64,000 bases of DNA from Triplophysa rosa (lineage: Eukaryota; Chordata; Actinopteri; Cypriniformes; Nemacheilidae), in the NCBI RefSeq assembly GCF_024868665.1, contig NC_079913.1, positions 8,002,879 to 8,066,878 of the forward strand. The letters are read 5' to 3'. Under the pieces are notes generated by a model, which worked only from the letters and a program-made list of their open reading frames with translations, had not been told where the DNA came from and ran no database searches. A program made the position numbers and the translations under genes. Below, one piece after another: positions 11,701 to 23,080 of this stretch; positions within the stretch are counted from its first letter, which is position 1; each line of letters opens with the position of its first letter.

Positions 11701-12377
11701 TCTTTCAGTTTTAGTTTTTAATTATTTATGTTTCTTATATTATTCCTTTATATACATTATAATTACGTTTTTTGCTTCGCATTTTCGTTACAAATGTTCT
11801 GTTGATTGTTCTAATGTTTACTAGTATTAAAAACTGAAACAGGAAGTGATTCTGAACCAGTGTTGCAAATGGTCTCTAACAATGTGAATATTTTTTATAA
11901 AACTTGTTTATGTTTATATACATATATAGTGCATGAGGGGGCGGAGCGAGACAGAGAAATATGGGATGTGGGTTAATATGTGTGACTTGGTGACTGAGGA
12001 TCATTACCAGATGAAAGGAATGATGCGCAGGGCTCATAATGAGACTGCAGTGTGATTAATACTGACACTCTGAGCTATCTCTAATTACTCTAATTCAATC
12101 AGGCCTGCTTACGACGCACACGCATGCACACACAGATAACACACTTACATAAGTGTACATGTACAACATCCTCTCATTCCCTCAAATACAGATGTAAATT
12201 TTTAAACACAGTGACTGCTGCGAGTTGTTCTTGTTAATGGAAGCGTCTGGAGTGACTGCGATGGGTTAATCAGAGAAGCAGTCAACCGTTTAAAACGCAG
12301 TCCAAATGGGATACACAAACTACAATCCACTCATGTTTACAGACCTCCCAATAGCTTTACTCTCACGTAAGAAGTTA
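11701..12377. other. Unique non-coding sequence
   Basis: No gene is supported. About 11990-12110 (GGATCATTACCAG... CTAATTACTCTAATTCAATC) has homeodomain-like cores and looks regulatory, but this is a visual impression only. Confidence 0.4.
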
Positions 12378-12654
12378 TAGGGGTAGTTCACCCAAAAATG
12401 ACAATTCGGTCATCATTTATTTACCCTCATGTTCTTTAAACATGTATATTGCAATTAACAGAAAACAGAGAAATGTCTCTGTGGTTTCGTGTTCATACCA
12501 TGGAAGTCAATGGAATCTAATATGCTTGGTTACCAACATTCTTTAAAATATATTCCTTTGTATTCTGTGAAAGAATGGAAGTCATACAGGTTTGGAATGA
12601 CATGAGGGCGAGTAAATGATGACAGAATTTTGACTTTGGGGTGAATTGTCCCCG
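12378..12654. mobile_element. TTAA-type foldback MITE, family A copy
   Basis: The left arm is TAGGGGTAGTTCACCCAAAA, then TCGGTCATCATTTATTTACC. The right arm is GGAATGACATGAGGGCGAGT, then AAATGATGACAGAATTTTG, ending GGGGTGAATTGTCCCC. The arms are inverted copies, and no protein is encoded. Confidence 0.9.
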
Positions 12655-12831
12655 TTTATCCCAATTATAAACAATAACTATATTAGCATCCTTAGATGAT
12701 GCATGGTGTGGTTTTATAGTCACAAATGTATGGAATACATTGTATACAACAATGTTTATCGTTCATCAGCTGGAAAACACTTTTTAAACAGTATTGTTTC
12801 TCCGTAACATTATAGCAGTGGTGTCTGCTAT

Positions 12832-13063
12832 TATAGACGGTTTCAGCGGTAACAACAGGAACAAACATTATGTGTAACTTGACTTCCGGTAGACCTCTGC
12901 AAAAAATCAATAACGGTTAACGGTTAAGTAGTTTTAATATAATTTAATACACTTGATATACAATAAAATATGAATATATATGAATACAAATTAAATATAA
13001 AACAAAGTGTTACATTATAACCAAACACAGACCAGAAATGAATTCGGCTGATGAAAGTCTATA
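12832..13063. mobile_element. MITE of family B (TATAGAC...GTTTC ends)
   Basis: This element shares long stretches with the one at 40666-40982. Both have CTATAGAC(G/T)GTTT at the left, then a run equivalent to CTTCCGGTAGACCTCTGCAA followed by AATCAATAA, and CAAACACAGACC(A/G)GAA near the right end. Left TATAGACGG and right (reverse complement) TATAGACTTT form short inverted repeats. The middle is AT-rich. It is non-autonomous. Confidence 0.75.
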
Positions 13064-13723
13064 TAAACGATTTTTAAAACATTATAGTTCTTGGTGTAAA
13101 CAAGCCTGCAGTGTTACGGAAAAGGCAGAGGTCCAGACAGATAACAAACAATGTGTGTGATAGCACCGGGTAAGCCAGGCCAGTGTGTGCGATTGTCTTT
13201 CTTGACTCTCTGGTGTAAATTCACTGCTTTGCTATGTCGTAATTAGCAGAGCTGCTTGACTGACGACCTCATTAACAAGTGGCATGGTTGAATTTCAATT
13301 TATGCTTTTTTGTGGAGGAATCTGAAAGGATGTTGCTGCTTATTATCATAATTAAGACAGCTGATTCCTTCACTCGTACGTTGGGAAGGATGGCTTTAAT
13401 TAGCCCAGCGGTTCTGGAACAGATTTGGATTTGACGCTCAAGTCCGACACTGTTTGCTTGCTGCTGTTTACACAACGAAGGAGTCCAATAAACCGCTTTC
13501 AAAGGTTTTTGGTCTTTTTCACCCACTAATATGTAAGCATACGGGACAGGAGTTAAAGGATAATCTGGGCTTGTTAAGAAACAGATGCAAAGATAAATTC
13601 CTCTGGCATTCATGTAAGATGAATGGCAGGGTGTGAGAGAGAGAGCTGATAGTTGGATATTGAATGAGCAGATCTTGAGCGGCTGTCATCGTTTCAAAGA
13701 CGAACATCCATTTATCTTGTTCC
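13064..13723. other. Unique non-coding sequence, regulatory-looking
   Basis: No gene is supported. About 13190-13300 contains CGTAATTAGCAGAGCTGCTT and CATTAACAAG, and about 13330-13420 contains ATAATTAAGACAGCTGATTC and TTTAATTAGCCCAGCGG. These are homeodomain and E-box type cores in a repeat-free block. Confidence 0.4.
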
Positions 13724-14054
13724 TTAAAGGGATAGTTCAACCCAAAAAGAAAATTCTGCCATCATTTATTCACTCGCTTATCATATCAAACCTGTGTGAC
13801 TTTCTTCGTTCTACAGAACACAAAAGGAGGGATTTTGAAGAATGTTGGAAACCAAACAATGGCGGTACCCCATTTACTTCTTTTGTAGACACAAAACTAA
13901 TGGAAGTCAATGGGTCCTGCCGTTGTTCAATTACCAATATTCTTTAAAATGTCTTCTTTTGTGTTCTGCAGAAGAAAGTCATACAGGTTTGAAATGACAA
14001 GAGGATGAGTAAATGATGACAGAATTTTCATTTTTGGGTGAGCTATCCTGTTAA
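13724..14054. mobile_element. TTAA-type foldback MITE, family A, nearly full length
   Basis: It is flanked by TTAA at both ends (TTAAAGGGATAGTTCAACCC on the left, GGGTGAGCTATCCTGTTAA on the right). The arms continue inward through AAATTCTGCCATCATTTATT against AAATGATGACAGAATTTTC, and through AACACAAAAGG against TTTTGTGTTCTGCAG. The centre carries ACAATGGCGGTACCCCATTT and its inverted partner GGAAGTCAATGGGTCCTGCC. The whole 330 bp can fold back on itself. The plus frame at 13633-13947 is an artefact. Confidence 0.93.
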
Positions 14055-15134
14055 AAGAACTGTTACATCTTTATATTCAAAGCTTTGGATCGGAAAACTT
14101 TCAGTACAATCAAGTTTTGGTTTTCTTATTGTGTGGCTAAAGAAACTTTTAGAAATGGTTTGGAACATTAGAAAAGCCATTGAATGTAAGTAAATCAAGC
14201 ACAGGTGAACTATTCTGTAAACCAATAAAGGTCTATGACACAACACAATACCCCACAAGAATGTGTGCAGTTGGCCCTCCCACAGTACACAAAGCATATA
14301 CACACTACATGCGTGTGTGTATATGCTTGTGTTTCCAAGGTGAGAACAGTTAGTAAGTTGGACTAGAAGGTTTAGACATTACCGGGTGAAAGGCTCTTTG
14401 TTAAAGAAGAAGAGGAAAGGGGTCGGGTAAAGAGGGGGGGTTACTAGAGCAGAATAATGCACTTCATTGTGTTTTGTGCAGGAATGTGCAGAGGTATGGT
14501 TCAAATCAATGCCCCGCACACTGCCATTGTCCCACCCTCGCAACCCCTCGCTACCTTGACGACCCCCCGCCGGAATTAGCATGCCCCGCCCCCCTGCCTG
14601 CACTTGAAGGAAGAAAGCGATTTAACTGGACCTGAGGCTTATCCCTCCCCGTGTGTGACTTTGTGTGTGTGCAGCTCGACGTATAATAAGTAGCAGACGT
14701 AGCAGAGGCCCGCTTCCAGTCTACCATGCCTTGGCCTTAATTAGAAGAGACACAAACGGTGGGCTAGAAAATTAGTACTGTAACCGCGCGCGGGTTACCC
14801 AAAACCAGACGAACACACCCGCATTCATCAGAGGAGGACTTCGAGGTCAAAGGGCAGTGAGTGAAATACGGAAAAAATGCCACAGGAGGCCCATGGTCGG
14901 ACCTTAAAACAGACAGAGGCACAATGCGCACATTCAGCTGTGTCTGATCTGTATCTATTCTTTACCCTCTTTCATACGCCAGGGTCTTTTTTCAAGTAGC
15001 TGGTTAAATAGGATTTGGAAAGAACCAGTTACGATGCTTGAAAATATTGTAATTGTATTACATCATTTGTAAAGGTGTTTTAAAGCAACACTACAGCTCT
15101 GAGAACAGTTGAGAAATGCATCAATACAGCAAAC
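14055..15134. other. Unique sequence with GC-rich regulatory-looking core
   Basis: No gene is supported. About 14500-14800 is GC-rich (CCCCGCCGGAATTAGCATGC, CCTTAATTAGAAGAGACAC, AACCGCGCGCGGGTTACCC). The palindrome CCGCGCGCGG sits near 14784. These are visual impressions only. Confidence 0.4.
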
Positions 15135-15392
15135 TTAAAGGGACCGGTCACCCAAAAATACAAATTGTGTCATCATTTATTCACCTTCATGTCATTCAGA
15201 ACCTGTTTATGACTCTTTCTTGTTTGAGACACAAAAGAAGATATTTTGAGAAATGTCTCAGCGGTTTTGTCTTCATACAATGGGGTGCAATGTTGTTTGG
15301 TTAACATCGTTCTTCAAAATATCTTCTTTTGTGTTCTGCAGAAGAAAGAAAGTCATACAGGTTTGAAATGACAAGAGTGTGATTTTTTCACC
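15135..15392. mobile_element. Family A foldback MITE, right end truncated
   Basis: The left end is TTAAAGGGACCGGTCACCC with TGTCATCATTTATTCACCTT. The right arm reaches GAAAGTCATACAGGTTTGAA and ATGACAAGAGTGTGA and then stops, so the final 'GGGTGAACTATCCC' terminus is missing. Confidence 0.87.
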
Positions 15393-15944
15393 AGTAAAAA
15401 CCTTCCTGTTCAGCCATCCACACACTCACCTGTACTGTATGTACAGTACCGTGTGAGGATGTGTGCACTGAGGTTGTGAATGTGAAGAGGGGAATCCTGG
15501 TTTGACTGTATTTAATTAGTGTCAGTAGATGTGTCCCGCTGGAGATCTCTAATTAGACTTTTACATGCTGATGTAATTACCTGAGAGTGCTGAATATGTT
15601 TCATTTAATACAGCCCTCCTGTTTCTAAACAGACGGTCTCTTCTGCGATGCTGCGCAGGTACGCGCGCAACCTGTTTCTGTATGTAGGGTCCTTTGATGC
15701 AGCTCCTTTGAGAGGCACTCAGCTGCGTCTCGCCACATGGCCTTGTAGAACAGCACAACATCGAGGCCAGTCTTGTACAAACAAGACACTGTGGCGCGGA
15801 TGCGTAACTGAGGACATCCTAACTCTGTATACAGGACTGTCTTTGTGGTCGAGTGGAAGGGCCTACGGCGCAGCTCCACAAGGGGGCCCATCCCAATCCC
15901 CATCTAAAGAAGTATCAGCCCCAACTCCACAAGGGGGCTGATAT
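15393..15944. other. Unique sequence with small repeats
   Basis: A 14-bp word CTCCACAAGGGGGC occurs twice (15874-15887 and 15925-15938). The second copy sits in the loop and arm of a hairpin, TATCAGCCCC...GGGGCTGATA (15913-15943). Frames of about 90 codons run on both strands across 15625-15941, but they show no recognisable domain and I do not call a gene. Confidence 0.5.
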
Positions 15945-16230
15945 TGGTTAGTTCACCTTAAATAAACATTCTGTCTTTATTAATTCACGCTCACGTCATT
16001 CAAAATCTGTATAGGGCTCTTTAGAAGATAATTTGAGAAATGTCTCAGTGGTTTTGTGTGCATACAATGGAAGCCAATGGGGACTAATGTTATTTGGTTA
16101 CTAACGTTCTTCAAAATATCTTCGTTCGTGTTCTGTAGAAGAAAGAAAGTCATACAGGCTTGTAATGACATGAGGGTGAGTTAATGATGAAAGAATTTTA
16201 ATTTTTTTAAAGTGAGAGCTATCACTTTAA
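15945..16230. mobile_element. Family A foldback MITE, diverged
   Basis: The left part is GGTTAGTTCACCTTAAATAA, then ATTCACGCTCACGTCATTC. The right part is GTAATGACATGAGGGTGAGT, AATGATGAAAGAATTTTAAT, ending GCTATCACTTTAA. It lies only about 550 bp from the preceding copy. Confidence 0.87.
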
Positions 16231-16329
16231 GAACCATTTTACATACTTGCTCAATTACTGGTTTTGGTTTAGTTCAGACTAATAAAAGTTACAGATTACA
16301 AACCTAAGTGCATAAGTGTTCCCAACAGG

Positions 16330-17040
16330 ATGTTTTTTCAACATAACGCTGAAAATATTCAATTGAAAAGCTCTGATTCATCTGAGTGCAAGACACCTCC
16401 AAACAATTCTGTTAATCTGTTTGGTGACAATGGCAATTGTGTAAGACCCCTTATGCATACAATTAAATCAAACCAAAACTGGAATGCCATCCAGATGCAG
16501 CCAAGATTTGGCGCTAAAACAAGTGAACCCCACACAAAAGGTTGTTCATCGCAGAGGCGCTGCGGCAAGTCAACATCTCGCACCGGTCTGCCATTATTGC
16601 AGCACTTTTCACAGCGGTCTGCGGGGCCTAGCGGCTCGCCGCCCGCTCGGGCCACAGCGGTCACCCTGCCCCTAACAGACGCGACGCGACCATGCGGTGT
16701 AATTTAAAGGTTCGTTTTAATTGATTTCTTCCCCGAGAACATCTCTTCCGCCTCAATAAAGCCCTTTCTTCTCCTTGCCGTAACACACTCTCCGACTGGT
16801 TTTTGTTGTGTTTTTTTTCGCCTGCCGCCTCATTCTTCCAGTTCAGTCGAAAGTGCATTAGCTTCCAAACACAGTAATGTCGCTTCGATTGAGAATCGAT
16901 TTCGCTCACCTCCCCACCAGCCCCTCCGCTTGAGGGGAAGAGAGGCTAAAGAGAGAGAGATGTGTTTGTAAACAGCGCCATGGCAACCGCTGCCACTCTG
17001 ACATCGGAGCGGAGCCCCCTAAAGAACGGGCTGCTTTTCT
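16330..17040. promoter_or_regulatory. Candidate conserved non-coding / CpG-containing block
   Basis: This is a repeat-free block with CpG-rich sequence at 16540-16700 (GCGGGGCCTAGCGGCTCGCC, ACGCGACGCGACCATGCGG) and an RFX-like half palindrome GCGCCATGGCAAC at 16975-16987. Overlapping frames exist on both strands (up to 125 codons), as expected for GC-rich DNA. None shows a domain, so I do not call a gene. Confidence 0.35.
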
Positions 17041-17821
17041 TTATTCACAATCCACATGTATGAACATCCCAATATTACATGTGTAGGAAGATAAAAGGGA
17101 GAAAATATGAAAGCGGGTAAATTCCTTTATATACAAGGACGTTTCCATGTACACCTGTATACACTCGGATTATGATTCATGCGTGCTTACAAAAAATGCG
17201 TGTTATAGTGAAAAACATCATTAAATCAATGCTATACACAACTGCAATAATTCAAAGAAATGTAACCAATTGCATTGGTCTTCTGTGTGATTACTAGGCT
17301 GTTTCTAACAGGTCCAAGTCAAGAAAACCTACCAAATGCCTATAATATTTCAGGGCCTGGATATGACTTTAAATCATTTGATTGCTTGATTGTAAAACAA
17401 AAATTCAAAGCAAACATTTATATCTGCTTTTCAGACATTCTGCAGCATGCACCGGTCTGCAAACTCACAACACGGTGTGATTCAGTCAACAATGCAGTAA
17501 TTTCCCAATGTTTGGATGATTAATCTAAACGTGATTCTCTGTTTTATGTTTAGTGCGAGTGGTTGATAGATATATACTGTATAACAGCATCCACCGTAAA
17601 CTTCCATGGTGTATCCAGATTAAAAAACATGACTTTGAATTAAGTGTAGGACAACACAGAAATAAAATGATAAACCTTTTCAGGACTTAACACAACAGAA
17701 CATACTATTTAAAGGATATTTTATCTGTAGTTTTGATGTTGGGATGGTACTTCAACACACTTACATGCTTACGTGAAGTTATATTAGCCTAGCCTATTAA
17801 AAGAGTTTCAAAATAACTTAC
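17041..17821. other. AT-rich sequence downstream of the MADF exon
   Basis: If the minus-strand exon at 17822-17955 is real, this is its first intron or beyond. I looked for the rest of a MADF domain (the second tryptophan-containing helix) on the minus strand and did not find it. There is no other gene. Confidence 0.4.
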
Positions 17822-17955
17822 CATCCATTCGAGTGGCCGATGAAACTGCCTCCCCATGCCTTTTCTTTAGCATTCAGGTCTTTATAAAAACAGTCCTGGG
17901 GGTCATAAATCACTTTGTATTGCTCTACCTCGATAATTAGCCGAGTGTCATCCAT
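17822..17955 (-). pseudogene. First coding exon of a MADF/Myb-like protein, apparently frameshifted
   Basis: The minus strand opens with ATG in a good context (GCGCGATGG). It encodes M-D-D-T-R-L-I-I-E-V-E-Q-Y-K, then V-I-Y-D-P-Q-D-C-F-Y-K-D-L-N, then A-K-E-K-A-W, and it ends at GATG followed by GTAAGT, a strong 5' splice site. The pattern (LI..V...., IYDP, YKD, KE.AW) is the first half of a MADF domain, a Myb-related DNA-binding domain. It is found in Adf-1-like proteins and in the accessory protein of PIF/Harbinger transposons. After the tryptophan the frame reads G-G-S-F-I-G-H. Dropping one G from the four-G run (17852-17855, minus strand) gives W-E-A-V-S-S-A-T, which fits the domain better, so a one-base insertion is likely. 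The partner exon was not found. It is probably a dead transposon or transposon-derived gene. Confidence 0.6.
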
Positions 17956-18600
17956 CGCGCTGCCGTCTTGTACTTTCTGGACCACCTGCGTATCACTATC
18001 TACATAGAAGCACCTTCCCCATGCAATATAAACACTGTAGAATATTTGTACTACACAACATTTTAATCGGATGAATTATTTTTACAACTCCTGGTAAGTG
18101 TTTTGCTTTTATTGCTTAATTAAACCAATAACATGAATAAAAAATGGTAGTAAACTTCATTTACTGTATATGCATTTATGGTGAAATTACTGCAATTTGT
18201 GTTCATTTTGAGCATGATAAGTGTGCTTTCGCTTTAAATCAGTCCTTGCGTACAGCAAAAATAGACTCGATCGCTGCATTGACGTACCGCATCTGCAACG
18301 GACGGACCGCACCGCATCCGCGTGCTGTGTGAATGATCTAATCCGTTAACGTGGGCACGTAAAAAAAGACGCACTGCACACGGAGTATGTGTGAATCGGG
18401 CGTTAGTCTAAGACGTCACGCCCACGGACCATTGGCTAAACGTCTGATGCATAAGGAAACACTTCAGCATATTCGAAGTCGTCATCTGATTGGTTGAATT
18501 TCACAGGATTTCAGGGAGACGTGCGTGTCACGTTCTTTGACGGTCAGCCTGGAAACAACACGAAGCCGTCTGATCTAAGAAGTAAGCTGTCGTGTTTACA
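17956..18600 (-). promoter_or_regulatory. CpG-rich upstream region of the MADF exon
   Basis: The region immediately upstream of the minus-strand ATG is dense in CpG at 18240-18560. It contains paired words such as TGCTGTGTGAATGATCTAAT and TATGTGTGAATCGGGCGTTA, and CCGTTAACGTGGGCACGT. Words of this 'GTGTGAAT...' type recur in the 5' parts of fish DNA transposons as I remember them. It probably holds the promoter of the MADF unit. The transposon's outer end was not located. Confidence 0.35.
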
Positions 18601-20036
18601 ACTGTTCCAATAAGAAATCATCACGATCGACTAACCACTTAATTCTTAAAAGTATGAGAGGTTCACAGTATTAAAAATACTAAAAGTACTATTAAAATAT
18701 ATCATTACAAGTCTCTCCAGATAAAGTGTCATACAGATGCATACAGTAAATGTAAATATACATCAAAATGTGTCAAAAAAAATTGAAAGGCGCACAGTGC
18801 CTCTCTCCCACACTACAATGTCCAATTCTCAGACTGCACAAACAAGCCATAAAAATACCAGAGGGACACACAAAATCTCCCCAGATGCCCCCTCCATCCC
18901 TTACCCTCTTTCTCTCTCTCCTCTCTGTGTCTTTGTTACAAAGAATGCTATTCAGCACCCAGTCACTTCTCTTACAAGGCAGGGGCCATCTTAATGAACA
19001 ATAGTCTGCATGGAAACAAAAGAAAGATTATTAAGTTAGAAGATGATGGGGGAGGCATGCGAGAGACACACACAGAATATGACACAGAGAGAGAAACGTG
19101 GCACTCTTCTACGGCCAGTAACACATCTGGTGGCCATGTGTGGCTCCGAGTGCTAATGATGGGCTTCCTGAACACTACAATTATAAAGACTGTCTCCCCT
19201 GCGCTAAAGCGAGGGGGGGACTGCCGCCAATGTCCGTCTCTGCCTTTCAAACGCTGGACACTTCCACCATCAGCAGTTCAAAACTAACTAACAACCCATA
19301 AATGTTTTTAACGGTCCTTGGAACCGCTTTGAAAAGACAACTAGCCATGATTCAAGCAGGCAGTGAAAAAGAAAAGCAATAAAAAGTTTTTTTAAAAGAT
19401 GTCAGAAAACACAAGGAAGATTACAGCGGCCATGTGTGCGCCCCGCTCGCTCCATCTCCCTGGTCTGGCTCTCAAAAGAAACCAGTATCGATTACGGTTA
19501 GCCTAGCATTGTTAAAAAGCAAGCGACGTGGCGAAGGCGGCAAGTCTGCTATGAACGCCGATGTTGATTTGTCAACTTTACAAAATGCATTGAGCCAATT
19601 TGTCTCGGTTTGTGTTGCGAATAACTGCGTTGAACTCTGAAACGCTCGTGCGTTAGCAGGCAACTGGATTCTTCAACGGGGGCGACACCTGGTCAAGGTT
19701 TCTATCCATTTCATTCAGGGTAACACTCAATGCAATTACAGGCGTTTGGTATACATGTGTGGAAGGCTTTCTTCTCAGGAGATTGCCTCCAGATATGAAA
19801 TCGTCAAATAGATACAAATAGAAGATCGCGAAGAAAGGCGAGAAAAATGGAGAGAGGCAGGGTGGGAGGTGGGCGGGGGCATGGAGAAAGTAGAGTGATG
19901 GAGAGACAGTGAGAACTTTAACCTGTTAATCAAACTGTGCGATGCTTGCGGGGTTCTTCGAATTACAGTGCGCTACAAAAGTCAATAATGAATCCTAGAA
20001 ATAAAGAAGCGTTGAAAATTCTTAAATACTTTAGAC
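18601..20036. other. Unique non-coding sequence
   Basis: No gene is supported. Frames of 60-97 codons overlap on both strands around 18740-19290 and have no recognisable domain. 18890-18925 is a pyrimidine tract. Confidence 0.5.
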
Positions 20037-20873
20037 CAGTGGTTCTCAAACTGTGGTACAGAAAATTTAAAACTCTATATTTTAATTTACATAAAGTGTT
20101 TAAAATACAATTTCAAATGTTTACTACGTGACAGATAAATACGGAATACATCTCAGCCTATGTGGAATTTTAATATAGTTGTGAATTATTGTTTATTTAT
20201 CATTGGTCGATGTAACTCAGGCGCATGACAGGCAGCTCAAACACAGAGCGGAAGCAGACAGATGCTTGCGAGTCCCTCACTCTCTCTCTTCCGATGAGCT
20301 GCGTGTAAATTAAGCTTCTTATGTATTTCTGCAATTGAACCTCTGTGTAAAACTATTGTTAATGCTGTAAAGCGCTAATTCAATGAAGCGCGTGTTGCGA
20401 TTTAGTTTTAACGCGCGCTTTGACAAGAACCGCTGCAGTAAAGTGTGAGTATCTGCTTTTACAGTTGTTGTCTTGATGTTTAAATACACGTATATATTTA
20501 TTTATCGTGTTTGTTAAATATTCTTTAGACATTGTTTGTCTTTAATATAGGTTTGTAGTCTTTCTGCAAGTCCCCAGAAAGTTAATAAATCCCCCAGAAG
20601 TCATTTACAGAGCCCTGTTTACAGTGCACTACGGAAAAGTGTTTTGTGGCCACTATTACATTACTAACTTGAAAAACATGGAAAAAACATGTTCTTTAGT
20701 TTGAAAACAGCTAGTAAATAAAAGTGTTTGTATTATTTAGAATACATTAGAATTGGAGGACCAGGTGTAAAGATAAAGATTCACAGCTCTTCTATTAATT
20801 TGAATGTTTATTCATATGATTTTCTATGGCGGTCATTGGGTGGTACTTGAACTGAAAAGTTTGAGAACCATTG
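20037..20873. mobile_element. Non-autonomous hAT element, 837 bp
   Basis: The left end is CAGTGGTTCTCAAACT and the right end is AGTTTGAGAACCATTG, 15 of 16 bases in inverted match. A perfect 8-bp duplication CTTTAGAC flanks it (20029-20036 and 20874-20881). It shares only its ends with the 298-bp element at 6880. Its interior carries CpG-rich sequence near 20340-20440 and no transposase frame. Because the interior differs from the short copy, it may be a separate deletion derivative or carry captured host sequence. Confidence 0.95.
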
Positions 20874-20881
20874 CTTTAGAC

Positions 20882-23053
20882 AAAGAAACGTTTTGACATG
20901 AAGCAAATGAATTAAGATTTTGCAGCGTCTCCAGGAGACTAATTAACAAACAATGTGAATTATTTTGTGCAAAATACTGAAGCACACAAGACCTCAAATC
21001 TTGCTGGGGAACATCATGGATCATCAGATTTTGCTGGCTCAAGCGCATTCTGTTATTGAAGCAATACAGTACGACATATCACATTCTTAAAAAGTCTGCA
21101 AATAATGTTTATTTGTCGATTTAACTTTGCCTCAAACTGATAATTTAATTTAAAAAGTAAAAATAAAAACATTGTTATTAAATCAGCAAATGATTCTAAG
21201 AAGTGGTCCGAGACTTTTTGTCTACAACATACTGAACTTCTGTATGTGTATATTTTAATCTAAACTTTATTTGAAAACTTTTAATATAAACTAAATAACA
21301 ATTATTCATTAAAATACTATACTGACATACAATACTATTTTCAAACTACATGTACAGTAGTGTACACTGTACAGTCCTTACTCAAGTATGTGTGTGCCAC
21401 CAAAAATAAATGGAAGACTCAACCACTCAGTCACTTTCACTTTTCCTCTTGCGTTCTTCATTTGTTAGAGTGACTGTGCACAGGGGGAACAACACGAGAT
21501 CAATACAGTTGAACTTCAGCCTTCGATCCCCTCAGTGCCACACCGTTACCATGGAGACGGCAGATCCGGTCCCCAAACGTTGGTAACCTCTGGAGTGAAC
21601 GGCTACAGTATATATTGACCAGTGGTTATTTCACACTCTGGGTGCCATTCTTAAAGCTGAATTTCATTGCATGACTTTTGTTCTAAATTTAGTCCTGATT
21701 TGCATTTCTCAGTTCAGAATCTCAGTTGATATATTACTTTAAAACAACTGTGAGGTGTACCATGGGCACAGGTGGTTAGTAAACATGTCTGATGTTGTGA
21801 GACGTCTTTAGAGGAAATTTAAAGTCATACACTGACCAGCCAATGAAAATAGAGGGTGCGAAATGACAGCGCTCAAGTAGGAATGAGAAAATGATGGTGC
21901 GTTTTTATGTATTACAACTTACTGGACAGTTGGGTTGGGTGTGATTCTATATTGTTTGTTGTGGGCAAACATTTATTTTCTGTAGCCATTTACAAAGTAA
22001 GTAAGTGTATGATGCCTACTATTTAAAAATGGTTTCAAATGTAAAATTGTGTAGTGTGTTTTAAACTTTAACTCAGTTTTGTACCATCTATTACCACAGG
22101 TAGAAAATACCCTAATACCCTTAATACTCCTAACGTGTTAACTGGGTTCAAACTGCTCTTATAAGTGTTATAATTTTAACCAATTACATAAGATTACTCA
22201 TCGAAATGCAGGCGTAAAATAAAAAATAATAAGTAGTCAAGGAACTGCTTACAGTTAAACTATCATTACGTTAAACATACTGTAATAGACTGGCATTTCA
22301 CACCCATATGTTTGCATGCACGTACGTGTCTGTTCACAGGCCCAGTTCGGCAATGAGAGTAATTTGATTTGTGACATCTTCACTGTGATCTTGGTGTGGA
22401 GATCAAATTTTCAAGCCAAATGACCGCAGCGAAGCATCCACTTCCTCTGCTGCCATGGTGAAGAGCTGCCACGGTATAGCTGACACAAAAATATGGATGC
22501 ATCACAACACATCATTGACACACAGTTTGTTGAGGAGCAAATACAGTATATACTTTTTACAATGTTAAATAGGGCTTATTAGACTTAAAATAGATTTCCA
22601 TCGACTAATGTGGTCGACATATAAATATGAGTATGGGATGATAAAAGTCAAGACAGCGTCTTTACTGGACTCAATACTATCCACGCAGTAAACACAAAAA
22701 TGGTCCCTGGTCTTCCCAGAAACATGGATCTTTGCAGTGGTCTGTGGTAATTATAATTTAGATTTGAAGTCTATGGTGTGTCTACCTGGAAATAAACATG
22801 TTCTAATAATAACAATAACAAAAACAATTATACAAATATTATATGTATAATATAATAATAATATAATATTTATTTATTTATATACTATTTATCTGATTAT
22901 GCGTATTATAAATTAGTATAATAATAATAATAATAGAAGCATGGAAAGTCAATAAAAAAGCCCATATAATGAAAAGCAATGTGTTCCAAAATAGAATAAA
23001 AGTTTGATTTTCACTTTAAACAACTGCAGAGAACCTGCAGAGAATCTGACGAT
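20882..23053. other. Unique, mostly AT-rich non-coding sequence with an RFX-like site
   Basis: No gene is supported. GTTACCATGGAGAC at 21545-21558 fits the RFX X-box consensus (GTTRCC-AT-GGYRAC) closely. 22795-22940 is AT-rich with ATA/TAA repeats. Confidence 0.45.
22795..22940. repeat. AT-rich low-complexity tract
   Basis: This tract consists of TAATAA, ATATTATA and TATTTATTTATT words, ending in an (ATA)n run near 22918-22935. Confidence 0.85.
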
Positions 23054-23080
23054 CAATTTTTGGATGACCTATTCCTTAAA
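23054..23080. mobile_element. Solo right terminus of a family A element
   Basis: CAATTTTTGGATGACCTATT followed by CCTTAAA resembles the family right end CATTTTTGGGTGAACTATCCCTTTAA. No left arm is recognisable. Confidence 0.45.

Noticed and set aside
13633..13947. Open frame of 104 codons on the plus strand
   Set aside because: It lies almost entirely in a foldback MITE, and the same frame type recurs in other copies (15116-15304, 30245-30469, 45254-45454). These are repeat artefacts.
16330..16707. 125-codon plus frame and 101-codon minus frame
   Set aside because: They overlap each other in CpG-rich DNA, and neither peptide resembles a known protein. More likely a non-coding regulatory block.
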